From assembly GCA_004352715.1 (NCBI GenBank), contig SCFE01000102.1, forward strand, positions 590,546-654,545: a DNA stretch of 64,000 bases, in the 5' to 3' direction. The DNA is from Hofstenia miamia. Lineage: Eukaryota > Xenacoelomorpha > Acoela. The stretch's first letter is position 1. Each line of letters begins with the position of its first letter. The notes below the pieces were generated by a model. The model was not told where the DNA came from, searched no databases, and saw only the letters and a program-made list of their open reading frames with translations. Below, in pieces: positions 54,295 through 64,000 of this stretch. Both the position numbers and the translations under genes were made by a program.

Positions 54295-56690
54295 GTTGTC
54301 TGCAAATTAAACACGACAATTCCTATTAAATACTCAATGCAAGTCAATTGAAGTATTAGCTCGCTGCATTTTTAAACAATTAAAGTATATTGAGAAAGAA
54401 GGAGAAATAAAGTTGATAGACATGCTTATCGCTGATTGAAAGATGACTGACTACTAATTTTTACAACACGCTTGCTGATACTAAACTTCACCTAAAGCTC
54501 TGCACTAATTGATTGTTCAATGCCACTCGGCATTCACATTTCAAATTTCCCTTCGTATGTCAAAGTTATTAGAAATTTGTGAAAACAATAACGACTAGTT
54601 TATTTCGCAATTACTATCTAAACAAATCTATTGATGTTTCACCCCAGTTGGATAATAACGAGCAGTAAAAACCTGTATTTGAGATAAATAGTAGAAGCGG
54701 ACTGAAGTGCGGGATAGGTAGAGACCTCCTATATTTTAATCGGAATTTGTAATTTCTGTCGACAAAGGGTAATTACTGCGGGGGTTGAGTGCGCCTCTCA
54801 AATGCAACTTGATAAATATTTTCGAAGCGAGTTTACAATTGTTGGTTGCAACTTCAAGAAGAAGAAAAACTCTGTTATTAAATGTTATTAATTATTATAA
54901 AAAATGCTAAGTTACTTAGTGTTTGTGATTTCTATTAATTCAAATGCTGTAAAAACGTAATACGATGGATCGTTTTTATTAAAAAATATTTGCAGAAGTG
55001 AAAAATTTAAGATTAGGTTAAAAACACATAAATCCTCTTTTTATCAACAGCAAAGTTCCTAAATTATCCCTAAAACATACATTCTCAAAATTTGAAAATG
55101 AACTTCTCGAACATACAAAAACGCCTTAAGGATAACCATAAGTAGCCGGCAGACATCTTAGATTACTTTTCCAGGTTTTACATAAATACTGATTGAATCA
55201 TCTATAGATCTACAGAAACGTCATTCATCTACCCAGAAATACAGAACTAAACATTCTTAGCGAATTTGTCATGAATTCTAGATTTTCCTACATCACTGCA
55301 ATACCCACTGTAAACACGACCTGGAACTTTGCTGCCGTACTTACAAAGACTAGGACAACAAAATACCTCACTTCCAGGCCAGCATTTGATATAAGAACTT
55401 AGTTTATAAAATGAAGGTAAAGAAATAATAATTTGAAACTTCTATGCAATTATTGAAAGAATTTGCTTTGGTTGATATTTTCTAAAAGTTACTTTAAAAA
55501 ATGAAGACATTGAGATAAAAAAAAACTTCCAACATTTTAAAATCAATTGCTATGAAGTTGACAAAATTTTTATGTTCATTATATCGAGTACCCGGATAAA
55601 ATCTTCCAACAAAGCTCTGCTTTAACCGTATTTATTGCTTCATTATTGTTAATTTGTCTGAAAATCACCAGATAGTGATTAAAGTATACCTTGATCAATG
55701 CTATATGTTGTAGAAGAAATAGTGCGACAACATCACATAGCTTCTAACGATTGAACAATCTGGAAAAGTAGACCAGTCATTAAATATGCTCTCTAGATTT
55801 CACTCACTGTTCAGTTCGTAAAAATACATCAAATGATGAAATGACATTAACAAAAATGTTGCATCAAATACAAATTTCGGGAAAATCTTACAATTTATTA
55901 GGCATTGTCATCTAAAAACTGGTCATTTTTGTAATAACTTCCCAGAAAACGATCCTAACATTTCGTTATTAATGCTGGCGGAGCTTGTACAACTTTCGAA
56001 GTACTCTAATGTGACATATCAAGCTATTCAATAGTGTAGATAATTATACTCCAATTAACGATTGTCAATAGTAATTAAGTTAAGGGTCAATAAAATACTT
56101 TACACCAGGTCGGTAGCATTGTTGTTTGAAGACCAATTGTGGCCACAAGAAATTCTATTTCAGAACTCCTCCCTCCCTTTTGAATTAAAAATATTTACAT
56201 AATCAAGGTAATGCGGCGATTCTTTTGAGCCGAAAAATTTCAAAAGCATTTCATTGTCAATATTATAATTGTGAGCTATACCAACAGATTGTATTGTATA
56301 TGTTTAGATACAACATTGAAAAACGCTAGCATAATAGTAAACACATCGAAGTTTTCAAAAGAAATCGAAATTTTATATTCTCTCTAAACATGCTTAGTAA
56401 TGAAATTTACATTTCCGCCAAGTCTCGCGCAGAAGAAGGCATTTGTACTAGTTTTTTAAATGACGGAGGAACCTATAATTCAAATTTAGTTAATATTATA
56501 ATAAATATATTCCGTCTAAGAAGTGCCCTTATTACATTAAAGGTCATGTGTTATTAACTTTAAACAAAAAATTAAGCATGATTTCAATTTATAAAGGGAA
56601 ATAAAATTCAAACTGAGAACTTACAGTTATTGTTCTACAAGAATATAAAAAATACAGTAAGCCCATTTACCATTCTGCCTATATGAAAGC
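54290..56690. other. AT-rich region, nothing recognised
   Basis: 2.4 kb without a supportable exon, repeat or mobile element apart from the doubtful Tc1-type end at 54290. Confidence 0.5.
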
Positions 56691-56702
56691 CAATTTCTTT
56701 CA

Positions 56703-57012
56703 AATATGGGTCATATCAGAAACATCGGCCTTTGAAACGGGTGATTTATGGTGGATGTACGTGGGTTAACAAATTAGAATTTAAAGTTATAAATAAGAAT
56801 GAAAAAACTTTAATGCTTTTATGCTAAAATTAATTAGTAGAAATAGTTTGGTAAGAACCACCGAGAGGAAACTATTTTTAAAAAGCTTTTTTATGAAAAA
56901 TGCTGTAATGAAAAAAGTTTCTTACAAAGTGGATATATTTTCTCTTAATAAGGGAATATAATACATTTTATTTTTATTAATATTTTATTTGATTTTAGTA
57001 TATTATTTTAAT
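56703..57012 (+). repeat. Dispersed repeat D, full copy
   Basis: About 310 bp from ATATGGGTCATATCAGAAAC to TATATTATTTTAATAATAA. Its first 190 bp recur at 63636-63828 and its last 115 bp at 61158-61272, with almost no change. Non-coding and without terminal inverted repeats. Confidence 0.85.
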
Positions 57013-58703
57013 AATAACCTTATCTAGGATTGATTCACATTTATTAAGATATAGTAAAAAAATTTCATCATCTTGGCGTTTAAAATGCATTCTATTTTTC
57101 GTTGTCCTAGAATGTAAATGCAATTTTGTTTTGAATTATAGGCGAATGAAAATTGAAGTCCTTGTAATAATAATTCAAAAATTTATAAATTAATTTAAAA
57201 CTTTAAAGGCACAAGCAATATGGTACTATAATTCTACAGGAGAAATTTGTCGTTGTTCAAAGAAATATCTTTTGAGATATTATGGCTACTAGTTTTCAGT
57301 TAGGACAACTGTTCTAAAATATCGTTTCATTGCTACAATGCAATTGTTCTAAATGCTGTACAAAACAATGTTCAGCATCAAGAGAACATTAATTCTATTT
57401 TACATTATCTAAATTCTTTAAGCAAAATTCATTAATGCATGTATCCAGAAATACATTAGTCTTAGCATTTATAAATTGCGAGATATGTAGCGATCTCAAT
57501 TAAAAACCGATATAACACATAGTCTATTTATATTGATATCCTAATGTTTAATTAATTATTCAACAATGTTTCATAAGTTTTAAGTAATCTCCAATCATAC
57601 ATGATAGCATGGTAAGCACATCAGCCCATTTGCTTTCTGAAATGTGTGTCACTATCATGTCATCAAAATTATGACAATGAAGCAATAGTAAAATGTTGAA
57701 ATTGAATGTCAATATGTTTGTTGTTAGTTCAAAAATGCATCACAATGTAAATCCATTTATTCTTTAGAATGCGCTTTAAAAATTTACTTGTATATTTCCA
57801 AATCTTCAAAATATGTTAGAGTTAACGCAAAGCTTTCTGTTTTTGACTACCTCCATAATTAATTAGGTCTGCACAGCAATGCTGCTGATTGGATAATACC
57901 CGAAAACAATGTTTCTAATTACGTGATACTTAGTTAGGATAGGACATTTGCACTGTAAACAATATGCTTGAAATGCAGTTAGGACATTTGCAAACTGATA
58001 GTTTCTAAACAAACACTGCTATCAGAACAAAACAAAGATTTTTGTAAAGATCACTTCTAGAAATTGCCTAAAATATCCATAACTCAATTTTCAAAATTAT
58101 TGCATTTAAGACATTTGCATACTAGAGCAGTGATTTATTTTTACCACAAGAATATACCCATATCGAATAAATCAAGAAAAACTACATAAAAACATCTCAT
58201 ATATTTTTTACAGGGAGTTAGATGGGGTGCGGCTTCATTGTCCTCACAAAGCTGCGGGCCTGCATTACACCATTCTCGATGTTATAGTTTGAAATACAGC
58301 GGGAAACTTAACGATAGTGGACTTTTTTATACATACAACATTTCAATAGTCAAAGACGAGAATTTATGTTACATGATGTAAAAGAAAGACTTCCTGGACT
58401 TTATGAGTTTGCACAGTTTTGCTCTCAGGTCTTCTATTTTTCAAAAATAAATGGATTTTAAGCACTGCTGGTGTTCAGCAAGAATATCCACACATGGACA
58501 TCTTTTTTTACAATTGCCATAATGCCTCTTTTAGAATCTATTAATGAAAATGAACCAAACTTAAATAACATTCTTGGTTTCTGGATGACAATACAATTTT
58601 TTCTTTAAAGTTATATGTAACTTAATTCTATTTGCATAACATTTCCTTCTTCTGAAATGGAAAGTGCTCTACTACATGAATTTGATTCTTTTCAACGTGA
58701 CTC
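57013..58703. other. AT-rich region with one GC-richer pocket
   Basis: Mostly featureless. At 58215-58380 an acceptor-like TATTTTTTACAG is followed by an open frame of about 52 codons (GVRWGAASLSSQSCGPALHH at its start). The same DNA is also open in part on the minus strand, so no exon is called. Confidence 0.4.
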
Positions 58704-59600
58704 TTGAATTTCTTGTTAGCTCAGTGCTATCTAAAACTGCTTGGACACAAGGTAGGCTCCCGACATCTGGCGCGGGTATTTATCATATCTCCGTTTCACA
58801 AAGCAGCTTATACTGCATCATTGTATGCTTCAGCTAAGTTATTGAGGGATCTCACTGGAATTGATCGACTCAATCTCCCTGAGAACAAATTCTTCACCGA
58901 TGTGTCTAAAGAACTTCATACTTCTCCAACTCAATGAAATTTTCAACAAGTATTTGATAAAGAAAAGTTCAAAAATCTTGTCTCTAATGGATCTTCTCTT
59001 CGTGAGAAGGCACGAGTTCAGTCTTTTTCATTGCCAAATGCCGGATCTTGGTTAACAGTTTCACCAATAAAGAAACTTAGGTTTCATCTTCGACAAGAAT
59101 AATTTCGTGTTTTTTCCCGTTATCGTCTAGGATTATCGTTATTTGCAATTGAATGCAGATGGAAATTCTGTTCCTCTGGTATCCAGGATATCTGGGGTGA
59201 CCATGCAGTAAACATCATGGTCTTCGGGAAAGCATATATTCTATTTATAGTGCTGCAGCATCAGCATGTAAAAAAGATGATGATATTTTCCTTCCTTCGT
59301 GGCTTGGCGGCCAACCTGCTGCTTTAGATGACATTCTAACCTCATCATGCAACCATCAAATTTATAATATGCATCTTCAGAAGCAAGTTATCGAATTAGC
59401 CAATCAGAAGAAAGGAAATAGCTGACTCACACAAAAAGCCCCTTTAGCAGCTGAAGTCTTAGGAGGATGGTCAATGACTAATATTAAAACGGTTCAAGCA
59501 TTTCAAAACTTGAGCAATGTCAAATGCTACCTATACTGGATTTTTAAACTCGTTTAGTCATCTGATGCAAAACTTATCGGCTATCCTCGATGAATAGCTG
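58704..59600 (+). pseudogene. Retrotransposon C-terminal fragment (same family as 9162-12066)
   Basis: Plus-strand remnants in several frames: ARVFIISPFHKAAYTASLYA, then KEKFKNLVSNGSSLREKARV, QSFSLPNAGSWLTVSPIKKL; then GDHAVNIM (GDH motif of the zinc knuckle); then DDDIFLPSWLGGQPAALDDI (the P-x-D ... L-D block of the endonuclease-like domain, with R-P-A/G changed to D-D); then APLAAEVLGGWSMTNIKTVQ. The order and motifs match the C-terminal half of the minus-strand element at 9162-12066, from the region after the RT onward. The RT itself is missing, as expected for a 5'-truncated insertion. Stops and frameshifts throughout. Confidence 0.75.
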
Positions 59601-61497
59601 ATCCAAGGCATGTTGGTATCTTAGATTTTTGCACTATCATTGCAGTGAAGTGCATGCCATCAATCGCAGACGAATTTTTCATCAGAGTAAACACGATGCA
59701 CTTAACAATTATCCCAGTAGTTTGCAGAAGCATTTAATTTTGTAAATATTAGTTTCATGAACTTCTGTTGTTCAGATGGATTTATCCCATGGGCAGATGT
59801 AAGTGTAAATAATTATTTATTGCAGATGTACATTTCATTTTGATATTCACTGATTTATATAACATAGGATATTTATGTTTTTGCTTGATTAAATAAAGTT
59901 TCTAACTTCAGTTTAATAACTAGCTTGAAATGGCTGGGTTTAATATGCAACAATTTCGTTTCATTGCATAAAAATTTAATGCCAATAATTCAACAATTCT
60001 CGGTTAATTTTTTCTATTGTAAACGCAGTGTAAAAGATGGGAAGTGACATATTGCGCAGTACATTGTAAAACGAAGTATGAAATTCAATAGCTCTAAAAT
60101 CGTTTAATCTATTCCACTATAAAAAATTTATCTATGGAAGAATATGTTAAGGAATATTGACATTACTGTTAAATTCTGCGAAAGGATACTATACAAAATC
60201 TCGAAGTGTTCTTAAATGGTTTATTGTTATTCAGGAGACTAAAAAGTTTGCGGTTCAATCAAAATAAACTTCATCGACTATACCATAACCTCGTATGCCA
60301 ATGCTTACATATGGAATAAGTAGTATTGTAAAAGTTAAAATACTTAACATTTTTTAATCAATTAACAGTTAAATTGGTTTTACACAATTAGTAAAAAACC
60401 AAAAACCGCGTACATCAAAGTTCGAGGATTATCAATAGTTTAATAGGGTCAATTTTCAATACATTCTTCCTGTCCCTGGTGACGGCAGTAAAATTAGTAA
60501 TGTCTTAGCGACTTCACCCAATCGCGACGATGGTTCTTTCTGGTTTCAAAAATACCAAAACGCAATTGAGCCTTTACCTACTGTTTTGAGAAAATAATCC
60601 AATTTTTCATTAGGATGGAAATGCAATCACAGAGGCACGGCGCTGATACGTCACAGATCACAATTCATACAGTATTTCATTAATAGTTTTAATAAGTCTG
60701 CTTTTCCCTAATTAGCTTAACTGATTTGGTTAAACTATTCATGATTAATTCATTATATATTTAAAAATTAGTTAAACTATTAATTAAATTATTAATTTTT
60801 TGTAAATCACTGGGTATAAGTTATTTCAAGTAAGTAGTGTATAAAAGGGAATTGAAGGAAGTTCCAACACTTCATGTTTCAAATATTCATTTACTTTTGT
60901 TAAAATGTGTTATTCCGTAAACAAATAAGAAATTAAAAACTAAGACAGTAAAATACATTTTAAGGGTCTTTTTCCAAAGGCATTCCCTACGTTCTTGATT
61001 ACTAAATTTGCCCAGTAGCAAAAAAACCTGCCTGCACATCTGATTACACCACAGAACCATATTTAGACGAAATTGTAAAGAAAATGCTGAAATTAAAGAA
61101 ATATTGGCAAATCATGATGGCAAAATTTTAAAATAATAACAAGATATTATCCACTATTTAATGAAAAAAGTTTCTTACAAAGTGGATATATTTTCTCTTA
61201 ATAAGGGAATATAATACATTTTATTTTGATTAATATTTTATTTGATTTTAGTATATTATTTTAATAATAATGATGATGGATTTCGATATATAAAAGTAAG
61301 CAATAATTTTTTATTGCATGGTACAAACAATATTGATGCAAAACATAAAGAAAACAGGCACTCCTAATCCCAATTGATAATTAATTTCAAATGAATTACT
61401 CGGGGATATTCCCGTGTAAACGCTAATAATTTCAAACCCTGATATGATCAGATGATTTTATAAAAATATTAATAAGGAAACAAGGAAATGTACGTAC
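59601..61497. other. AT-rich region with a partial repeat
   Basis: Contains the 3' part of repeat D at 61158-61272; otherwise nothing recognised. It would be the start of the proposed long intron of the minus-strand gene. Confidence 0.5.
61158..61272 (+). repeat. Dispersed repeat D, 3' part
   Basis: Matches the last 115 bp of the copy at 56703-57012, from AATGAAAAAAGTTTCTTACA on, with one or two changes. Confidence 0.9.
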
Positions 61498-61693
61498 TCT
61501 TTGTTTTTCTAATTCTGAAAGCGATTTAGTTCCAGGAGGATGTTTGGCAGATTTCTGATTCTTCTGAAGCAAGAGTCTCTCGTTTTTACGCTCGGCTAAT
61601 TTAATTTCCATTTCCAGGACTTTAGGATCTTTTCTCGCTTCTTCGACTTCGTTAAAATGTTTCGCACGTTTTTCCTCAAGCCTAAACATGTTA
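61498..61693 (-). CDS. Internal coding exon, coiled-coil protein
   Basis: A 196-bp minus-strand exon with donor GTACGTACAT and acceptor ATAGAG. It encodes 65 full codons: NMFRLEEKRAKHFNEVEEAR, KDPKVLEMEIKLAERKNERL, then KNQKSAKHPPGTKSLSELEK and QR. Dense E/K/R with heptad-like spacing predicts a coiled coil, followed by a short HPPGTKS turn. The upstream exon 61797-61876 ends in phase 2, and this exon supplies the missing base, so they fit. It ends in phase 0, like the start of the exon at 14345-14473. The acceptor could instead lie two bases further on; the frame argues for the choice here. Family not recognised; cytoskeletal or ciliary scaffold proteins often look like this, but that is a guess. 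Confidence 0.65.
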
Positions 61694-61796
61694 CTCTATG
61701 AGGCAAAATCAATTCGAAAAAAAACAAGCCAAACAAGTTGATATTGAAAATGACATATAATTTTAGTTTTAAATCATAATGAAATATATTCATTAC

Positions 61797-61876
61797 CTCA
61801 TTGCAGCTGCTTTAGTAGATTCAGCCCGGTATTTATTAATCTGCTCAAGTTTTTCTATCAAATTCTGTTCTTGTGC
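61797..61876 (-). CDS. Internal coding exon of the same gene
   Basis: An 80-bp minus-strand exon between acceptor GACTTCATTTAG-like sequence (right) and donor GTAATG (left). It encodes AQEQNLIEKLEQINKYRAES and TKAAAM plus two bases, a charged helix continuous with the next exon. The start of the gene lies further right; I found no upstream exon before the window end. Confidence 0.6.
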
Positions 61877-63273
61877 CTAAATGACTTCACTTCAAAATTA
61901 TATTAATAAATATCAAATAAATAATCACAACTGCATACACAAACTATCATTGTAAAACATAAAGCAAAAATAGGCCTAATTGGTTTGAAAAACTCCAACT
62001 CATTGTGAAAACGTCTGCAACAATTTATGGTTTAATTTATATTGAAAAACGCATTTAACAAACGCAATAAATTATTGCCATCTCAGCTAACCTTTTCACT
62101 GTTTCAAAAGTTCTCAAAAATGGCATTTTGACACACAAAATGAAAATCAATTTTTTTCTTTAAAAATTGTATTATGCTAAATTAAGCATTTGAGCAAGCT
62201 CATTCTGCTCTGAGACTATCATGAAATGCCGGAGTAAGAGGAAAAGCTGAAGTCGAATTTCGTAGGAAAGTGCTTAATAATTCACTGTTTTGCTAACACA
62301 GTTGTTGCAGAAAGTTTCATGTTTGCGTTTAGATGAATAGCCTTACATTGTGTCTTGATATTGCTTCTGTTTGAGACTGAATTAAGTTCGCACTCTAATA
62401 TATTGATAAAATACATCGAGAATAAATTTAAAGCATACAAAGTTTTTCTATTTAAAAATTATTAAAATTACAATTTTAAAAACTTTTGTTCAAAGAAACT
62501 TCGAGAATAAATCTTAGCAATGGATAAGAGAAAAAAAATAGTAAAACATTGATTGTGACTACTTTGTTAAAAGCCTTTCGCAATGCTTAGGAACATTTAG
62601 ATTTGGAACAACGAAGACAAAAATGGATATCAATGTAAGCATTGATCCAAATGAAACTAACCAAGTCAAAGCAGACCTATAAGACCGTTTGAACTTCCAT
62701 ATAATTATTAAGGCTAAATCTCTTAACCCAACATTCTGTGACTAGCAAGTTTAATTAAGTAATAAATGCATAAGTCTGTCACAATTCTTGCCAGCAGCAT
62801 ACGGGAAATAATTTTTTTCTACAGTGTGGGCAGATCGAGTAATGTTTTTTGGATGTTCTATACAGAAAACAGTGAATAAATTGTGTTTAGACCAATAAAT
62901 ATCAAAAATATTCGGACTGTGCCTACAAAAATAGTAAAATTCCCTTCCAATTTTGCGATATAGACAAAATTTTTCGAATATCTTTGGGCAACACTAATCT
63001 CATACGTACTCTAAGACTACTATGCCCTTATCAACCGAGTGTGCACGTAATGAACAGAAAAAACGAGATATAGATTATAGCAACTATAAAACTGGGGTAG
63101 AAGTGGTGGACAAATTGGTGGCGATGACAATTGGTCGTGTGCGCGCGACTCTACAATAGGCAAAAATATCGGCTGTGTAGCTGGATTACGGATTTATCAA
63201 GCTCTCTATCATCACAATGAACAAATCAAACAGTGCACTACGACGATGTCTGATATAACTTAGTGAAGAGCTC
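61877..63273. other. AT-rich region, nothing recognised
   Basis: No further exon of the minus-strand gene and no mobile element could be supported. The right part may hold the promoter of the possible gene at 63274. Confidence 0.4.
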
Positions 63274-63385
63274 ATGAACCTTTCACAAACCACGAGCAAA
63301 ACATCTCTAAATATGCCTATTTTAGAGCAAGAGATTTCTCAGGCTGTGCCACCACCAACGCCAAACAGCCAAACTGCATCTGCAG
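63274..63385 (+). CDS. Possible first coding exon, unknown protein
   Basis: ATG at 63274 opens MNLSQTTSKTSLNMPILEQE, then ISQAVPPPTPNSQTASA, and a clean donor CAG|GTAAGG follows at 63385/63386. Low-complexity S/T/P/Q content suits a disordered N-terminus. An upstream in-frame stop supports the start. No following exon lies before the window end, and the sequence could be chance. Confidence 0.35.
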
Positions 63386-63635
63386 GTAAGGTAATACGTG
63401 AGGAAATTACTCTTATTCCGACGACAACAAGTAGAAACAGCAATTATTATGTCTGTTCTGACCATTCCATTCTATCACTACAACGAAATGTAACAATTGC
63501 CACAACAGAATAACTCAAATTGTTTGCTAATACAACTCATATTGTTTATGGATTTCTATGCAATTCCTGAGGTTGCTTTTATTGTCTATCATGCAAGTAT
63601 ATGCTATCAAATAACGATGTTTTAAACAATTGTAA

Positions 63636-63828
63636 ATATGGGTCATATCAGAAACATCGGCCTTTGAAACGGGTGATTTATGGTGGATGTACGTGGGTTA
63701 ACAAATTAGAATTTAAAGTTATAAATAAGAATGAAAAAACGTTAATGCTTTTATGCTAAAATTAATTAGTAGAAATAGTCTGGTAAGAACCACCGAGAGG
63801 AAACTATTTTTAAAAAGCTTTTTTATGA
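63636..63828 (+). repeat. Dispersed repeat D, 5' part
   Basis: Matches the first 190 bp of the copy at 56703-57012 almost without change, then diverges after TTTTTTATGAA. Confidence 0.9.
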
Positions 63829-64000
63829 AGCGAATATTACACTATACGAGTTCAATCAACTTTAAAAATAGAGCCAATAGAAATTTCAAGTTAAATGGAG
63901 CATTCACAATAGTTAACAGCTTAAATAATGAAAAAAATATATATAAAGTGTTTCTATGATTTTTGTACATATAGCTAGATAAAATTTTAACCAAAATATT

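Noticed and set aside
58881-59055. A small separate plus-strand protein
   Set aside because: It is an out-of-frame reading over the retrotransposon C-terminal fragment.

Overview
The window is AT-rich eukaryotic nuclear DNA, most likely from an invertebrate animal. The evidence is the spliced exons with GT/AG borders, many (TA)n tracts, runs of N typical of a draft scaffold (including two of exactly 1000 N), and a large variety of decayed transposable elements. There are no operons, ribosome binding sites, CRISPR arrays or complete RNA genes. The species cannot be fixed from the sequence.

Layout. 1-4.4 kb: tail of a hAT transposon, a Tc1-like remnant and two minus-strand reverse transcriptase (RT) fragments. 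5.4-7.1 kb: an RT pseudogene of R2/Dong type lying directly behind a (TAA)n tract. 9.1-12.1 kb: a minus-strand retrotransposon pseudogene with RT and a C-terminal endonuclease-like domain; a second copy of the same family lies on the plus strand at 58.7-59.6 kb. 14.3 kb: the last exon of a host gene on the minus strand. 15.5-17.7 kb: a CR1/Jockey-like retrotransposon with a PHD-like ORF1. 18.75-19.34 kb: a possible piggyBac left end. 21.8-22.2 kb: a short hAT derivative. 23.8-28.6 kb: a chloride-channel-like exon, a P-element/THAP9-like transposase remnant and local repeats. 29.5-36.2 kb: two copies of a 1.15 kb repeat, a THAP fragment, and a five-exon BEN-domain gene preceded by unmerged assembly copies of itself.

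37.7-54.2 kb is a dense nest of DNA transposons. A Harbinger-like element with subterminal repeats stands at 37.7-39.1 kb. A hAT (40.2-45.2 kb) is split by another Harbinger-like element, which itself holds a Tc1-like element. A CR1/Jockey-like retrotransposon (45.2-47.8 kb) is split by an 829-bp Harbinger-type element and adjoins an almost intact 1.8 kb Tc1 element. A piggyBac pseudogene is split by a hAT derivative with an 8-bp target duplication. A truncated Tc1 and a full-length 1.3 kb mariner follow. Many of these were dated relative to one another by who interrupts whom.

54.2-64 kb is mostly plain AT-rich DNA with two internal coding exons on the minus strand at 61.5-61.9 kb and a possible first exon on the plus strand at 63.3 kb. 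The minus-strand exons at 61.5-61.9 kb and 14.3 kb join in phase, so much of the window may be one transposon-filled intron of about 47 kb, with the BEN gene nested inside on the other strand. Several duplications around single N bases are best read as unmerged allelic contig ends and not as biology.
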